DNA of 64,000 bases from Angelakisella massiliensis (lineage in GTDB: Bacteria; Bacillota; Clostridia; Oscillospirales; Ruminococcaceae): positions 5,001-69,000 of the forward strand of contig NZ_LT629945.1 in assembly GCF_900104675.1 (NCBI RefSeq). The letters run 5' to 3'. Every line of letters starts with the position of its first letter. Within the stretch, counting starts at the first letter, position 1. The position numbers were made by a program, and so were the translations under genes. The notes under the pieces were generated by a model. The model saw nothing but the letters and a program-made list of their open reading frames with translations, ran no database searches and had not been told where the DNA came from. Shown piece after piece: positions 8,278-16,423 of the stretch.

Positions 8278-9465
8278 TTATTGATCCACAATGGAACCGT
8301 CGATATGCAGTCTGGTATTGATGCTTCTCCGTTTGAAGGGGAATTTGGTTTCAACATCGTCCACCAGTTCCACACCGATTCCGGGGGTTTGAGGCAGAAG
8401 GGCAAATCCATTTTCCACCTTCGGCACCCAAGTAACCATGTCGCTCTGGCGGAATGACTTCTGATCCATTTTATCCGTACTGGTGTAGCGCTCTGTAGCG
8501 GAGATCCCTTCATGATCCGGCAGTTCCTGGATAGCGAAATTCTCCACAGACGCTGCAACCTGCAAGCAAGCTGCTGTGCTCACCGGGCTGAGAGGATTGT
8601 GCGGAACGATCAGCGCCCCATGGGCCTCAGCAATATGAGCAATTTTTCTGGCGCCGGTAATACCGCCGCAGATGCAGACACTTACTCTGGCATAGGCCAT
8701 GGAGTGCCGCTGTAAAAGCATCTGATACTCCTGAATGGTATGAATCCGCTCGCCTGTGGCAATGGGAACGGGACTATGATCCGCAATCCATGCCATGTCG
8801 TCAAAGTTATCCGGAATAATGGGATCTTCCAAAAACATTGGCGTGTACTGGGCCACTTTTCCGGCAAAATCAATGGCCTCAGAGGGCTTCATGCGGCGAT
8901 GCAGTTCCAGACATAAATCCACATCCATTCCGGCAGCTTCACGGAACTGGCGAACTCTGTCCACTGCGCCGTCGATCATGCGGGTATAGCTTTCATAATA
9001 TGGCTTACTTCTGGGCTCATCCAAAAATGGCGACAGATGGCCCACCGCTGTATACCCTGCTGCTTTTGCCTTTTTGATTTGCTCTACCAGCTCTTCTGTG
9101 GTAGAGCCGCTGACATGGTAATAGGTCCGCACTTTATCTCTGCATTTTCCTCCTGCCAGCTGATATACCGGTACACCGTAATACTTTCCTGCAATATCCC
9201 ATAAGGCAATATCAATGGCGCTGATGGCTCCCATTACAGCAGCGCCTCTGAAATGGAAGCAGCGGTACATATACTGCCAGTGGTGTTCAATCTGGAGCGG
9301 ATCTTTTCCAATCAGGTAAGTTTTGAAGGTTTCAACCGCCTCGGCTGAAGCGGTTAAAAATCCCCAGGTGCCGGATTCACCCACACCTTCAATTCCCTCA
9401 TCGGTATATACCTTTACATAAAGGAAACTGTTGGCAGGCACAACGCGTACATCGATAATTTTCAT
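8278..9465 (-). CDS. enolase-superfamily (mandelate racemase-type) sugar-acid dehydratase
   Basis: A 395-residue protein with the N-terminal capping domain (1-120) and (beta/alpha)7 barrel of the mandelate racemase subgroup, closest in layout to galactonate dehydratase (DgoD) and related acid-sugar dehydratases. Likely metal ligands are E187 (LCLELHRR, where DgoD has Asp), E213 (FLEDP) and E239 (TGERI). H189 and H289 (VPHNPLSP) match catalytic His positions. The Asp that normally pairs with the barrel-end His (PDxxxxGGIT) is replaced in ARVSVCICGGIT (V261/S262), and the KxK-type site on strand 2 reads VGHLSP. So chemistry is uncertain: dehydratase, cycloisomerase or altered activity. Start chosen after GAGGGGGGAATACGG. 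First gene of an operon with the 2HCT transporter. Confidence 0.85.
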   Translation of the reverse strand: MKIIDVRVVPANSFLYVKVYTDEGIEGVGESGTWGFLTASAEAVETFKTYLIGKDPLQIEHHWQYMYRCFHFRGAAVMGAISAIDIALWDIAGKYYGVPVYQLAGGKCRDKVRTYYHVSGSTTEELVEQIKKAKAAGYTAVGHLSPFLDEPRSKPYYESYTRMIDGAVDRVRQFREAAGMDVDLCLELHRRMKPSEAIDFAGKVAQYTPMFLEDPIIPDNFDDMAWIADHSPVPIATGERIHTIQEYQMLLQRHSMAYARVSVCICGGITGARKIAHIAEAHGALIVPHNPLSPVSTAACLQVAASVENFAIQELPDHEGISATERYTSTDKMDQKSFRQSDMVTWVPKVENGFALLPQTPGIGVELVDDVETKFPFKRRSINTRLHIDGSIVDQ

Positions 9466-9501
9466 CCGTATTCCCCCCTCAAAAATTGGTCTGACTACAA
9501 T

Positions 9502-9522
9502 CAAATTGGTATGATCAATTTG
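9502..9522. promoter_or_regulatory. operator 1 for the FadR-type repressor
   Basis: A 21-bp near-palindrome CAAATTGGTATGATCAATTTG placed just downstream of the minus-strand -10, over the expected transcription start of the dehydratase operon. A weaker related half-site, ATTGGTCTGAC, follows at 9484-9494. Position fits direct repression. Confidence 0.7.
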
Positions 9523-9530
9523 ACAGCATT

Positions 9531-9559
9531 AGTATGCACCTTTCCCGCTTCCATGTCAA
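9531..9559 (-). promoter_or_regulatory. promoter of the dehydratase-transporter operon
   Basis: Minus strand TTGACA (9554-9559), 17-nt spacer, CATACT (9531-9536). The start of transcription falls in operator 1. Confidence 0.75.
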
Positions 9560-9589
9560 TATGCTCTGTTAAACTCTGTATGATAATAC

Positions 9590-9608
9590 AAATTGGTCGT
9601 ACCAAAAT
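9590..9608. promoter_or_regulatory. operator 2 for the FadR-type repressor
   Basis: AAATTGGTCGTACCAAAAT, a copy of the motif TTGGTnnnACCAA, lying midway between the divergent promoters. Confidence 0.7.
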
Positions 9609-9621
9609 TAGATAAAACAGA

Positions 9622-9640
9622 AAAATTGGTCATACCATTT
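9622..9640. promoter_or_regulatory. operator 3 for the FadR-type repressor
   Basis: AAATTGGTCATACCATTTT, third copy of the TGGTnnnACCA palindrome, immediately upstream of the plus-strand -35. Suggests autoregulation of the repressor gene. Confidence 0.7.
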
Positions 9641-9643
9641 TTA

Positions 9644-9672
9644 TTGCTTTTTTTGTTGCCGAAGTATATAAT
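9644..9672 (+). promoter_or_regulatory. promoter of the FadR-type regulator gene
   Basis: TTGCTT (9644-9649), 17-nt spacer, TATAAT (9667-9672). Transcription would start about 30 nt before the ATG at 9710. Confidence 0.6.
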
Positions 9673-9709
9673 ACAGATATTCTCCACTTGCAATAAAGAA
9701 GAAGGTGAA

Positions 9710-10480
9710 ATGTTGAAAGAACAAAAAAGGGAAAAAGTAATTCTTCACGAAATGACCGCACAGAAAATCCTGAAACTGATCAAAGAGCAGAATCTCCAGC
9801 AGGGAGACAAGCTGCCAACGGAACGAGCATTGGCACAAATGCTGGGAATCAGCCGAACCAGTTTACGGGAAGCGCTGCAAAACCTGGAGGCCAATGGAAT
9901 TATAAAAATACGTCATGGAAGCGGCATTTACGTTGATGTCTATGATGATTCCATGCTGAATTTATACGGGGAAATACATCAAAATAATTATAAAGATGTT
10001 CTGATTACTGTACATCAAATGATGGAAGCCCGGATGATGACAGAAATTTACTGCATCCGGCGGCTGGCTGAAACCATTACTCCACAGCAGCTTGATCAGC
10101 TGCGCAGCCACGAACAGGAGGAATATGAGCGGTTATATTTCAGAAATGGTGTTGTAGCCGCACCAGGTTTGGATTTTGAACAGCTGCTTGTCAGTTTTCT
10201 GGGTAATCCTGTCCTGACCAACATCCATAAACGTCTTAACTCCTCTTGGAAAAGCTATTTATCCATTCTCAACGCGGTGGTTCTTTCACCGGATCGCCGG
10301 CATAAAGATCACAATCTCATTATTCGTGCTCTTGAAGATCACAATGCCGCAAAAGCGGAAAAAGCTATTACAAGCCATTTGGTAAAAAGTGAAAAAACCA
10401 TTCATCTTCTTCTCAAACAGTATGAAGCCATTGAAGACAACGATGAAGAAGAAGCATCGGAAGAGTCTATTTATGATTAA
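9710..10480 (+). CDS. FadR/GntR family transcriptional regulator (FCD type)
   Basis: A 256-residue regulator. An N-terminal winged helix (QKILKLIKEQNLQQGDKLPTE..LGISRTSLREALQNLEANG..HGSGIYV) is followed by an all-helical FCD-like ligand domain. Members usually bind an organic or sugar acid and release DNA. It is divergent from the dehydratase/2HCT transporter operon, and three TTGGTnnnACCAA palindromes lie between them, so it most likely represses both units until the pathway substrate appears. The frame is open to 9593, but the ATG at 9710 follows GAAGGTGAA and the promoter at 9644-9672, which excludes the longer start. The acidic tail (EDNDEEEASEE) is unusual for the family. Confidence 0.9.
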   Translation: MLKEQKREKVILHEMTAQKILKLIKEQNLQQGDKLPTERALAQMLGISRTSLREALQNLEANGIIKIRHGSGIYVDVYDDSMLNLYGEIHQNNYKDVLITVHQMMEARMMTEIYCIRRLAETITPQQLDQLRSHEQEEYERLYFRNGVVAAPGLDFEQLLVSFLGNPVLTNIHKRLNSSWKSYLSILNAVVLSPDRRHKDHNLIIRALEDHNAAKAEKAITSHLVKSEKTIHLLLKQYEAIEDNDEEEASEESIYD

Positions 10481-10509
10481 GGCCGTTCCCGATGGCATCC
10501 GGCACCAAC

Positions 10510-10550
10510 AAAAGATCGCCGCAGAAAAAATTTCTGCGGCGATCTTTTTT
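10510..10550 (+). terminator. intrinsic terminator after the FadR-type gene
   Basis: Stem AGATCGCCGCAG / CTGCGGCGATCT with an A/T loop and a TTTTTT tail. It is symmetric enough to work in both directions. Confidence 0.92.
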
Positions 10551-10555
10551 CGGGA

Positions 10556-10584
10556 TTGACTTTTTATGGTCGGCCTGATATATT
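10556..10584 (+). promoter_or_regulatory. promoter of the padR-like operon
   Basis: TTGACT (10556-10561), 17-nt spacer, TATATT (10579-10584), directly after the preceding terminator. The downstream ACTACnnTGAATGAAGTA stretch could be an operator, as PadR proteins usually control their own genes. Confidence 0.75.
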
Positions 10585-10638
10585 AAAACTACTACAATGA
10601 ATGAAGTAATCTTGGTGGTAGAGAAGGTGGTGGTTCCC

Positions 10639-10974
10639 TTGAAATATCTGGGCAGCAATGATCTTCTGCTGCTGACGCTGCTGGCCGCCGGTGACAGCTA
10701 TGGCTATAAGCTGTCCAGGCGCATCCGGGAGCTTTCCCAGGATAAATATTTTCTCAAGGAAACCACTCTCTATGCCGCTCTCAACCGATTGGAACGGGAA
10801 GGCAGCGTCACCAGCTATGCTGGCACAGAAACCAATGGTAAAGAACGCACCTATTTTTCCATCACTCCCCAGGGACGGCAGCAGCTTTCCCAGCTATTGG
10901 AGGACTGGCGGGAGACGGTGGAAATCGCGGAACGTTTTATCGAAGAAGGGAGAGTCTGCCATGACCAGGATTGA
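10639..10974 (+). CDS. PadR family transcriptional regulator
   Basis: A 111-residue winged-helix repressor: LLLLTLLAAGDSYGYKLSRRI, then LKETTLYAALNRLEREG (recognition helix) and a wing GKERTYFSITPQGRQQL, ending in a dimerising helix. The start used is TTG after AGAAGGTGG; an in-frame ATG at 10597 lies only about 6 nt after the predicted transcription start and has no ribosome binding site, so it is less likely. It overlaps the next gene by 14 nt, the usual arrangement of a small PadR gene followed by a HAAS-domain membrane protein. Confidence 0.9.
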   Translation: MKYLGSNDLLLLTLLAAGDSYGYKLSRRIRELSQDKYFLKETTLYAALNRLEREGSVTSYAGTETNGKERTYFSITPQGRQQLSQLLEDWRETVEIAERFIEEGRVCHDQD

Positions 10975-11569
10975 CCGTCATCTTGACAAAATGTTTTACG
11001 CTTTTCCCTCTTCCCCGGAGGCGCGGGCCATGAAGGAAAATCTCCGCCGGGATGCTCTGGAAAAGCTGGAAGAATTGCAGAATGAAGGTCTGAGCCCACA
11101 ACAAGCCCAGCAGCGTGTTTTGGAGGAGCTGGGCGACGGCGCGGAGCTTGAAGAGCTGCTGCCCAGAACCAACACCGCCCAAAGACGGGCTTTTGTCATC
11201 AGCTGCTTTCTGGCGCTGATCCTGTTGGGTACAGCTGCTGTCTATGATTTGTTTTTCCGCAGACAGATGCTGCTGAATTTCGATTTGCGCTTTCAGGGGA
11301 TTTCTTCTTTTCTACTTCTGCCCTTTGGGCTGATGGCGCTTGGGTATGCCCTCGGTTATCCCATCAAGAAACATTGGCTGAGGACTATTCCCTACGGAGC
11401 ATCAAAAGGACTGTTGATTCTGGGGGCGGCATTTCCATGTGCTTATCTTCTTTTGCTCGTCCTTTTCCTGTGCTCCATCCAACCGGCGGGCTATATCCTG
11501 CTTTACCTGGTGAGGGGAAACATCCTTTTCTTTGGGGCGGGAGCGTTTCTCAGTCTGGGGATCAACTGA
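10961..11569 (+). CDS. HAAS-like (permease prefix domain) membrane protein
   Basis: A 202-residue protein. The first about 70 residues form a charged helical domain (PEARAMKENLRRDALEKLEELQNEGLSPQQAQQRVLEELGD) typical of the permease-prefix/HAAS domains found behind PadR regulators. Four or so hydrophobic segments follow (about 80-195). It probably senses or transduces an envelope signal together with the PadR protein, but that is inference from the conserved pairing. Starts ATG after AAGAAGGGAGAGTCTGCC, inside the padR-like gene. Confidence 0.82.
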   Translation: MTRIDRHLDKMFYAFPSSPEARAMKENLRRDALEKLEELQNEGLSPQQAQQRVLEELGDGAELEELLPRTNTAQRRAFVISCFLALILLGTAAVYDLFFRRQMLLNFDLRFQGISSFLLLPFGLMALGYALGYPIKKHWLRTIPYGASKGLLILGAAFPCAYLLLLVLFLCSIQPAGYILLYLVRGNILFFGAGAFLSLGIN

Positions 11570-11610
11570 CTGTTTTGTATGGAAAAGATGTCCTTTGCTG
11601 CCGATCTGTT

Positions 11611-12237
11611 TCATCCCTGGATCATGGCACCACCCCAGTGGTAGGTATCGGTCCACATCCTTTTGCCGATAAAGGTAAGGGGCACTTCTGTTTCCGCTCC
11701 CGTTTGTGCGTCCACACTCCGCACCCGAAACCGCAGATAAAGGGTCCGTCCCTCCCAATGGGCTGTTTGTGAGCCGTCCACCGCCTGGGCGGAAACCACT
11801 GAACCTTCGGAGCCTTCCACATACCGGCGGGTCAGAGCCTGGCCGTATTTTTGGAAGATGTAGGATTGATATCCCCCAGCGCATCCTCCGGCGTCCCAGT
11901 CCACAGGCGCCATGTGTATACATAAGCAACCCACCGCTGCCGCCAATACAGCTGCGATCAGTGCTCTCAGTCTCCTTTTGGGAGGCCGGGAGCCTTTTTT
12001 TGTTTCTGTCTTTTCTCCTTCTCCGCTGAGGTTCAGTGGAGCAGGGGTTTCGGTCAATTCTTCCAAAGAGACCTGATAAAGAGCACTGAGCCGAAGGAGC
12101 TTTTCCATGGAAGGAATGCTTTTATCCCCTTCCCATTTTGCCACCGCCTGTCTGCTGACGCCCAGCTGCTCCGCTTCCTGCTCCTGGGAAAGGCCATTCT
12201 TATGCCTCAACTCCCGCAGCCTCTCTCCAAGGGTCAC
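11611..12237 (-). CDS. membrane-anchored XRE family regulator
   Basis: A 208-residue protein: an N-terminal XRE helix-turn-helix (LGERLRELRHKNGLSQEQEAEQLGVSRQAVAKWE, about 3-36), a linker, one transmembrane segment (about 90-106, LRALIAAVLAAAVGCLCI) and a C-terminal about 95-residue extracytoplasmic domain rich in Tyr/Trp. A DNA-binding head joined to an outside domain through one membrane span suggests a one-component membrane sensor. Target genes are unknown. The GTG start follows AAAAGGAGGGGTAAAT; 12 more upstream codons are open but lack a ribosome binding site. It converges on the HAAS-like gene with 41 nt between stops and no clear terminator. Confidence 0.85.
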   Translation of the reverse strand: MTLGERLRELRHKNGLSQEQEAEQLGVSRQAVAKWEGDKSIPSMEKLLRLSALYQVSLEELTETPAPLNLSGEGEKTETKKGSRPPKRRLRALIAAVLAAAVGCLCIHMAPVDWDAGGCAGGYQSYIFQKYGQALTRRYVEGSEGSVVSAQAVDGSQTAHWEGRTLYLRFRVRSVDAQTGAETEVPLTFIGKRMWTDTYHWGGAMIQG

Positions 12238-12621
12238 ATTTACCCCTCCTTTTGGCCGTTTGATTGTCAACAAGTTTTGTTTTTTCCCCGCAGAACCACA
12301 TGAGAAAAAACATTTCGCCTTTCCGCTGGGGTTATTGTATCACAATTCCTTTTTGTCGGTCTATCAACTATCGGTTGCGCAGCCGGTTTACCTGCTTCTT
12401 TTGACCAAAACATCACAGAAAAGCGCCCCTTCCGCCGCAAGAACCGCCTTTTGAGGACAAGCTGCTTTGGAAAGGACACTTTTCATTTTCAAGTTATGGT
12501 TTGTGCTGTGGACAGAAAACAATTACTGCTTTTGGGGAGGCTATTCTTTTTCCTCTTCTGGGAAAACGATTTCCGGGATTTATTTTCCACAGGCTTTCAT
12601 AAGCGCTGTTGAAAATAAATC
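12238..12621. other. 384-nt intergenic region, no gene seen
   Basis: Lies upstream of the XRE gene and downstream of the anti-sigma gene, both on the minus strand. It holds a TACAAT-like -10 on the minus strand near 12333 without a good -35. A-rich stretches are present but no hairpin with a U-tract was found. Short frames here have no ribosome binding sites. Confidence 0.5.
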
Positions 12622-14256
12622 TCATCGTTTCTCTTTTCTCCGCACTTCCAGGTAATAATGCTCCTCCTGGGGATTCAGTTTTACCGTATAAATGCCTTGT
12701 TCCAGATCAAAGCCAAAATTCTGCCGCACAATTTCAATCTGTCCCCGGTCCTCCAAAACCGCCTGCTGATCCTTCCAGAGGAATCCCGAGCCCAGTGTGG
12801 TCATCAGATCATAACCACATACACCCCGGTTTTCCGTTTTGGCGCAGGCAAAGTCATAGCTGGCGTTTTTGGTCATCTCCGCCGTCACCTGAAGGGTCTG
12901 CCCAGGGGCAATGGTCACCTTTGTTTCCAGATAAAAGACACGGCTGATGATTCTCGTCTCGGATATCAGATCCTCAAGCCAGCCGCTGGCATACCGCTGT
13001 GCCGACTGGGAAGAAAGAGGCCCGCTGGAGGTGAGCAGCTCCACAAACTGCCGATACCACATCTCCTGATCCATATCCGGGGACGGAGTGTTCTCAGTCA
13101 AATACTCCTGAAAGATCCGGCGGAGAATGCCGTCCAGATCCCCCTCATACCTTTCCACCGTTACGCCGGCCTCCACCTGCTCCACAGTGTCCCAACCGCC
13201 AGTGGCATAGCCGGTGACCTCCATCTCCTGGATATCCTCTCCAATGACAATCATATAGAAGTTCTTTCCATAGCGGGATTCCTGAGGCTCCGGAATGGAA
13301 AAGCTCTGGCCCATTTCTCCCGTCTCTTCATCCCGGCTCATGCCGTGGAAGCCATAGGACAACACGGTAGTATCCTCCGGCTGCCGGTAGGTGACCCGAA
13401 TGGTGGGATTGGGAATCTCCTCTCCGGCTTCCGGTCCCCAAGGATCGCTGAACTGATAGATGGTTACAGGGATTCCTTCCAAACTCTCTCCCGTCCCCAA
13501 CGCCTGGATCTGATAGCTGCCATCAGACAAAAGGGCCTGATATTGGGTCCAGCTGTTCAGCTGCCGAAGATTGACACTTCCTTCCTCTGCCTCAGCGCTC
13601 AGGTTTTCCCCCAGGGCCCCCTGGAATCCACCGGAATATCCTCCCCAGCGGAGGGTCGTTTCCATCTTCTCCCCTGCCACTGTCAGTTGGGGCCGCAGCT
13701 GTTCCAGCTGATTGAGGGCAGAGGCGAAGGGATACAACAGGGTAAGACTCTGTTCCGTTTCTCCGGTGTTGGTAAGGAGATAATCATCCTTCACCAAAAT
13801 ATCCGTGGATGTCTTCTCGTATCCCCCCTCGGGGAACCATTCCTCCAGCTGCTGCCGGTAGTCCTCCAGTTCCTCAGGGGCAGCTCCCTGCTCCTTGTAT
13901 TTTTCCACCTGCTGTTTATTGGAAATCCAAACCGGAGCCCAGGGAGAAAAATCCAGTGTGATCTCCCGGCTGGCAGTGATACTCTCTGTTTGTTCCACCG
14001 CTGTCAGGGGAAGTATGGGTCCCGCGTAGGACATAAACACCGAGCTGCCGCTGCTGCCTGTGCCGCCGCTGGAGCTGCCGCCCATCCTGGGAAGAAAGCG
14101 CCATAGTCCAACAGCCAGTACCAGCACCGCTGCCAAAGCCGCCCATGGCTTCCATTTTGACCTCCGGGCAGGCTGCCGGTGATCCAGGATGGGGTTGAGC
14201 ATCTCTTCTCTAATCTCCCCCAAAGCATCCAATAAGCGCTCGCTTTCCCGGCTCAC
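12622..14256 (-). CDS. anti-sigma factor-like membrane protein
   Basis: A 544-residue protein: a short cytoplasmic N-terminus (SRESERLLDALGEIREEMLNPIL), one transmembrane segment (about 38-54, WAALAAVLVLAVGLWRFL), a Gly/Ser linker (GGSSSGGTGSSGSS), and a large extracellular region of more than 450 residues. The start is GTG in a GTGA overlap with the sigma factor stop, so it is translationally coupled to the sigma gene; the longer open frame upstream is the shadow of the sigma gene. By position and layout it is the membrane partner that holds the ECF sigma factor, and the large outer domain would be the sensor. No ZAS zinc motif is visible, so the binding mode is not classical. Confidence 0.75.
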   Translation of the reverse strand: MSRESERLLDALGEIREEMLNPILDHRQPARRSKWKPWAALAAVLVLAVGLWRFLPRMGGSSSGGTGSSGSSVFMSYAGPILPLTAVEQTESITASREITLDFSPWAPVWISNKQQVEKYKEQGAAPEELEDYRQQLEEWFPEGGYEKTSTDILVKDDYLLTNTGETEQSLTLLYPFASALNQLEQLRPQLTVAGEKMETTLRWGGYSGGFQGALGENLSAEAEEGSVNLRQLNSWTQYQALLSDGSYQIQALGTGESLEGIPVTIYQFSDPWGPEAGEEIPNPTIRVTYRQPEDTTVLSYGFHGMSRDEETGEMGQSFSIPEPQESRYGKNFYMIVIGEDIQEMEVTGYATGGWDTVEQVEAGVTVERYEGDLDGILRRIFQEYLTENTPSPDMDQEMWYRQFVELLTSSGPLSSQSAQRYASGWLEDLISETRIISRVFYLETKVTIAPGQTLQVTAEMTKNASYDFACAKTENRGVCGYDLMTTLGSGFLWKDQQAVLEDRGQIEIVRQNFGFDLEQGIYTVKLNPQEEHYYLEVRRKEKR

Positions 14257-14810
14257 AGCCGCACCCCCTCTCTCTCCAGCAGTTGACGCAGGCTGTTCCT
14301 CAGCCGGTATAACCGCTGGGACATCTGTCCCGGCGTGCATCCCTGGCGGCGTGCCAGGACATCCACCCGGCTGCCATACCAGTACCGCCTCAGAAAGGCG
14401 TCCCGGTCCCCCGGGGACAGCTGTTCCAGCCAGCCTTCCAGCAGCTCCAGAAGCTCCCGGCTCTCCAGTTCTCTTTCCACGTCCTGCCGTGTGGGAACGC
14501 AATCCTCCAGCTCTCCCAGGAGCATTTCCAGTTCTTCTCCACGCTTTTTGGCTCGATCTGCCCGCCACCGGTCAATGGACAGGTTCCGGACGATCCGGCA
14601 AAAATAAGCCCGTAAGGAACCGGGCCGCTGAGGCGGCATGGTGTTCCATGCCCGAACCCAAGTATCGTTCACACATTCCTCAGCGTCCTCCCGGCTGCCC
14701 AGCAGATTCCGGGACAGCCCCCGGCACAATTCTCCGTATTTCCGGTCCGATTCAGAAACGGCCCGTTGATCCCGATCCCAATACAGCCCCACAATGGCAC
14801 TGTCCTCCAC
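14253..14810 (-). CDS. ECF-type RNA polymerase sigma factor
   Basis: A 185-residue sigma-70 family protein with region 2 (YGELCRGLSRNLLGSREDAEECVNDTWVRAWN, then RAYFCRIVRNLSIDRWR) and region 4 (LSPGDRDAFLRRYWYG..DVLARRQGCTPGQMSQRLYRLRNSLRQLL). The GTG start follows AAAGGAGGGAGAACC; an ATG 33 nt upstream has a weaker site. It overlaps the downstream membrane gene by 4 nt. Sigma factors of this kind usually transcribe their own operon and a small envelope regulon. Its recognition promoter was not identified in the window. The 14811-15090 gap upstream contains no gene and no obvious sigma-A promoter. Confidence 0.92.
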   Translation of the reverse strand: MEDSAIVGLYWDRDQRAVSESDRKYGELCRGLSRNLLGSREDAEECVNDTWVRAWNTMPPQRPGSLRAYFCRIVRNLSIDRWRADRAKKRGEELEMLLGELEDCVPTRQDVERELESRELLELLEGWLEQLSPGDRDAFLRRYWYGSRVDVLARRQGCTPGQMSQRLYRLRNSLRQLLEREGVRL

Positions 14811-15090
14811 GGTTCTCCCTCCTTTTTCATCATCTTTTCCCATTCACCTGTAAAGACGGAAAAAAGGGAAAAATCTTGGAAGCTTTTTAACCTCCATTGG
14901 AAAAAAGAACTGTTTTCCTGGTTATCTTTCATCATTCAAAGAAAATGGACAAAGTAAGAGGGGGATTTTTATGGCAAAAGGAGCTGATTGATATCTGTTT
15001 TCTGAATCGCTTTTTCCTGCCTGCGGAAGCAAAATTTTCCCCTCGCTGCTGGAAGGCGCGCCTCAAAACAAAAGACTAAAAATTCTTTCA

Positions 15091-16077
15091 TCAATCAGCC
15101 CGGTACAGGAGGGTACATTCCTCCTCCAGCCCCAGAGGCACCAGCATACCGTTCACCTGTTCGACTTCCCAAGCCTTTTCTCCCTGTTCTCCTCCCAGAC
15201 AGAAGGTGATGGTATTTCCCCCTTCCTGAGAGTTGGAAACGGTCAGCTTCCAGGCTGGAATATCCTCCACCATCACGATTTCCTGCTGCTGAACCACCAC
15301 TGTTTCCTGTTGCTCCGCCTTTGGCAGGAAGATACCGTAAACGCCCCTGGTCACATCAGAATTTTGCAGCCGCCCGTATAATTCCATTCCCCGCTCCTGT
15401 GCCTGCTGGGAAGAAAGGGCCGGCTCCCCCGACACCTCTTTTTCATACTGCGGGGATGGCTGAGGGGCCTTTGGAATGGTGAAAATGGTTTCTGTGCCTC
15501 TGATCAGATAAAAGTCCGGCGCCTGCCAGATTTCCATCCCTTGTTCCCGCCGGGGCTGCTGCCCGGGAATGGGAAGATATACTGTCATCGTGACCATATC
15601 TCCGTCATACTCCAAGGTATAAATTTCCGGCGATACGCTTCCCATCAGCTTCCCCACAAAGGCGTCCTTTTCTCCCGCCGCCACGGCTGCCATCCACTGA
15701 TCCACCCGTTCCAGATGCTCTGTGCCTCTTTGGCTGGAAAAGGGCAGTTCCGGAGCGATTTCCATTGCACTTTCCCCCTGCTCTATCAGGGCCAGGAGCT
15801 CTTTGGCCTGGGCAGCCAGTTCATCGGCCTGTTCCCCTGTCTCAGACGCCTCTGAGGACTGCTGAGAGGGTGCTTCCGTAGGTTCTTCACGGGATTGTCC
15901 CTGATTTTCCGGTATTTCCTCCGCCTGAGATGACAGAGCCTGTTCCACAGAAGAACTGCCGCTCTGAGATGATTCTTCCACAAATTTTTCCGTATTAGCG
16001 CATCCTGTTGACAAAATCAGCATCACCGCTGCCAGCAGCGCCAGCCGTCTTTTCTGTTCTTCTTTCACCTGTATCAT
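15091..16077 (-). CDS. lipoprotein of unknown function
   Basis: A 328-residue exported lipoprotein: a signal peptide with lipobox ILSTGC (Cys about residue 26), then a 60-residue Ser/Glu/Gln-rich linker (EESSQSGSSSVEQALSSQ), then a folded region with a helical part (about 88-140) and beta-rich part (EYDGDMVTMTVYLPIPG onward). No named family recognised. The composition and linker resemble the other lipoproteins in the window (2546-4048, 52881-56000). A monocistronic gene. Confidence 0.8.
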   Translation of the reverse strand: MIQVKEEQKRRLALLAAVMLILSTGCANTEKFVEESSQSGSSSVEQALSSQAEEIPENQGQSREEPTEAPSQQSSEASETGEQADELAAQAKELLALIEQGESAMEIAPELPFSSQRGTEHLERVDQWMAAVAAGEKDAFVGKLMGSVSPEIYTLEYDGDMVTMTVYLPIPGQQPRREQGMEIWQAPDFYLIRGTETIFTIPKAPQPSPQYEKEVSGEPALSSQQAQERGMELYGRLQNSDVTRGVYGIFLPKAEQQETVVVQQQEIVMVEDIPAWKLTVSNSQEGGNTITFCLGGEQGEKAWEVEQVNGMLVPLGLEEECTLLYRAD

Positions 16078-16423
16078 CCTTCTCTGCTCAAAATAGTTTT
16101 ACTGTATCGGGCAATCTTTCCCCCATGTCAGTATCCTTTGAACATATAACGAATTTTGTGGAAAAAATATTGAGAGTGAAAAGGCTTTTCCGTTTCCCTT
16201 TGAAGGTATTTCCAGCTTTTTCATTACTAAAACAAGCCATGGCAGACTTTTTTGTATTTTTTACCTTTTGAGTTTTTTATTTCCTCCCCTGGAAAAAACT
16301 CAAAGGGCTCTGGAAATAGTTACACCTGAGTTCCCGGCACTTTTCTCATATACTATCACACGAGGAAAGGCGAAAAAGAGGGTTCGCCCCAACCTTGAAT
16401 CACTTGTAATTTGGAGGTAAAGC
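16078..16423. other. 346-nt divergent intergenic region
   Basis: Separates the minus-strand lipoprotein from the plus-strand surface protein. A TATACT -10-like hexamer occurs at about 16350, 74 nt before the surface protein start, with only a poor -35. The sequence is AT-rich. No gene is supported. Confidence 0.45.

Noticed and set aside
12658-14106. 482-codon plus-strand frame
   Set aside because: Antisense of the anti-sigma-like gene; low-quality composition and no start signals.
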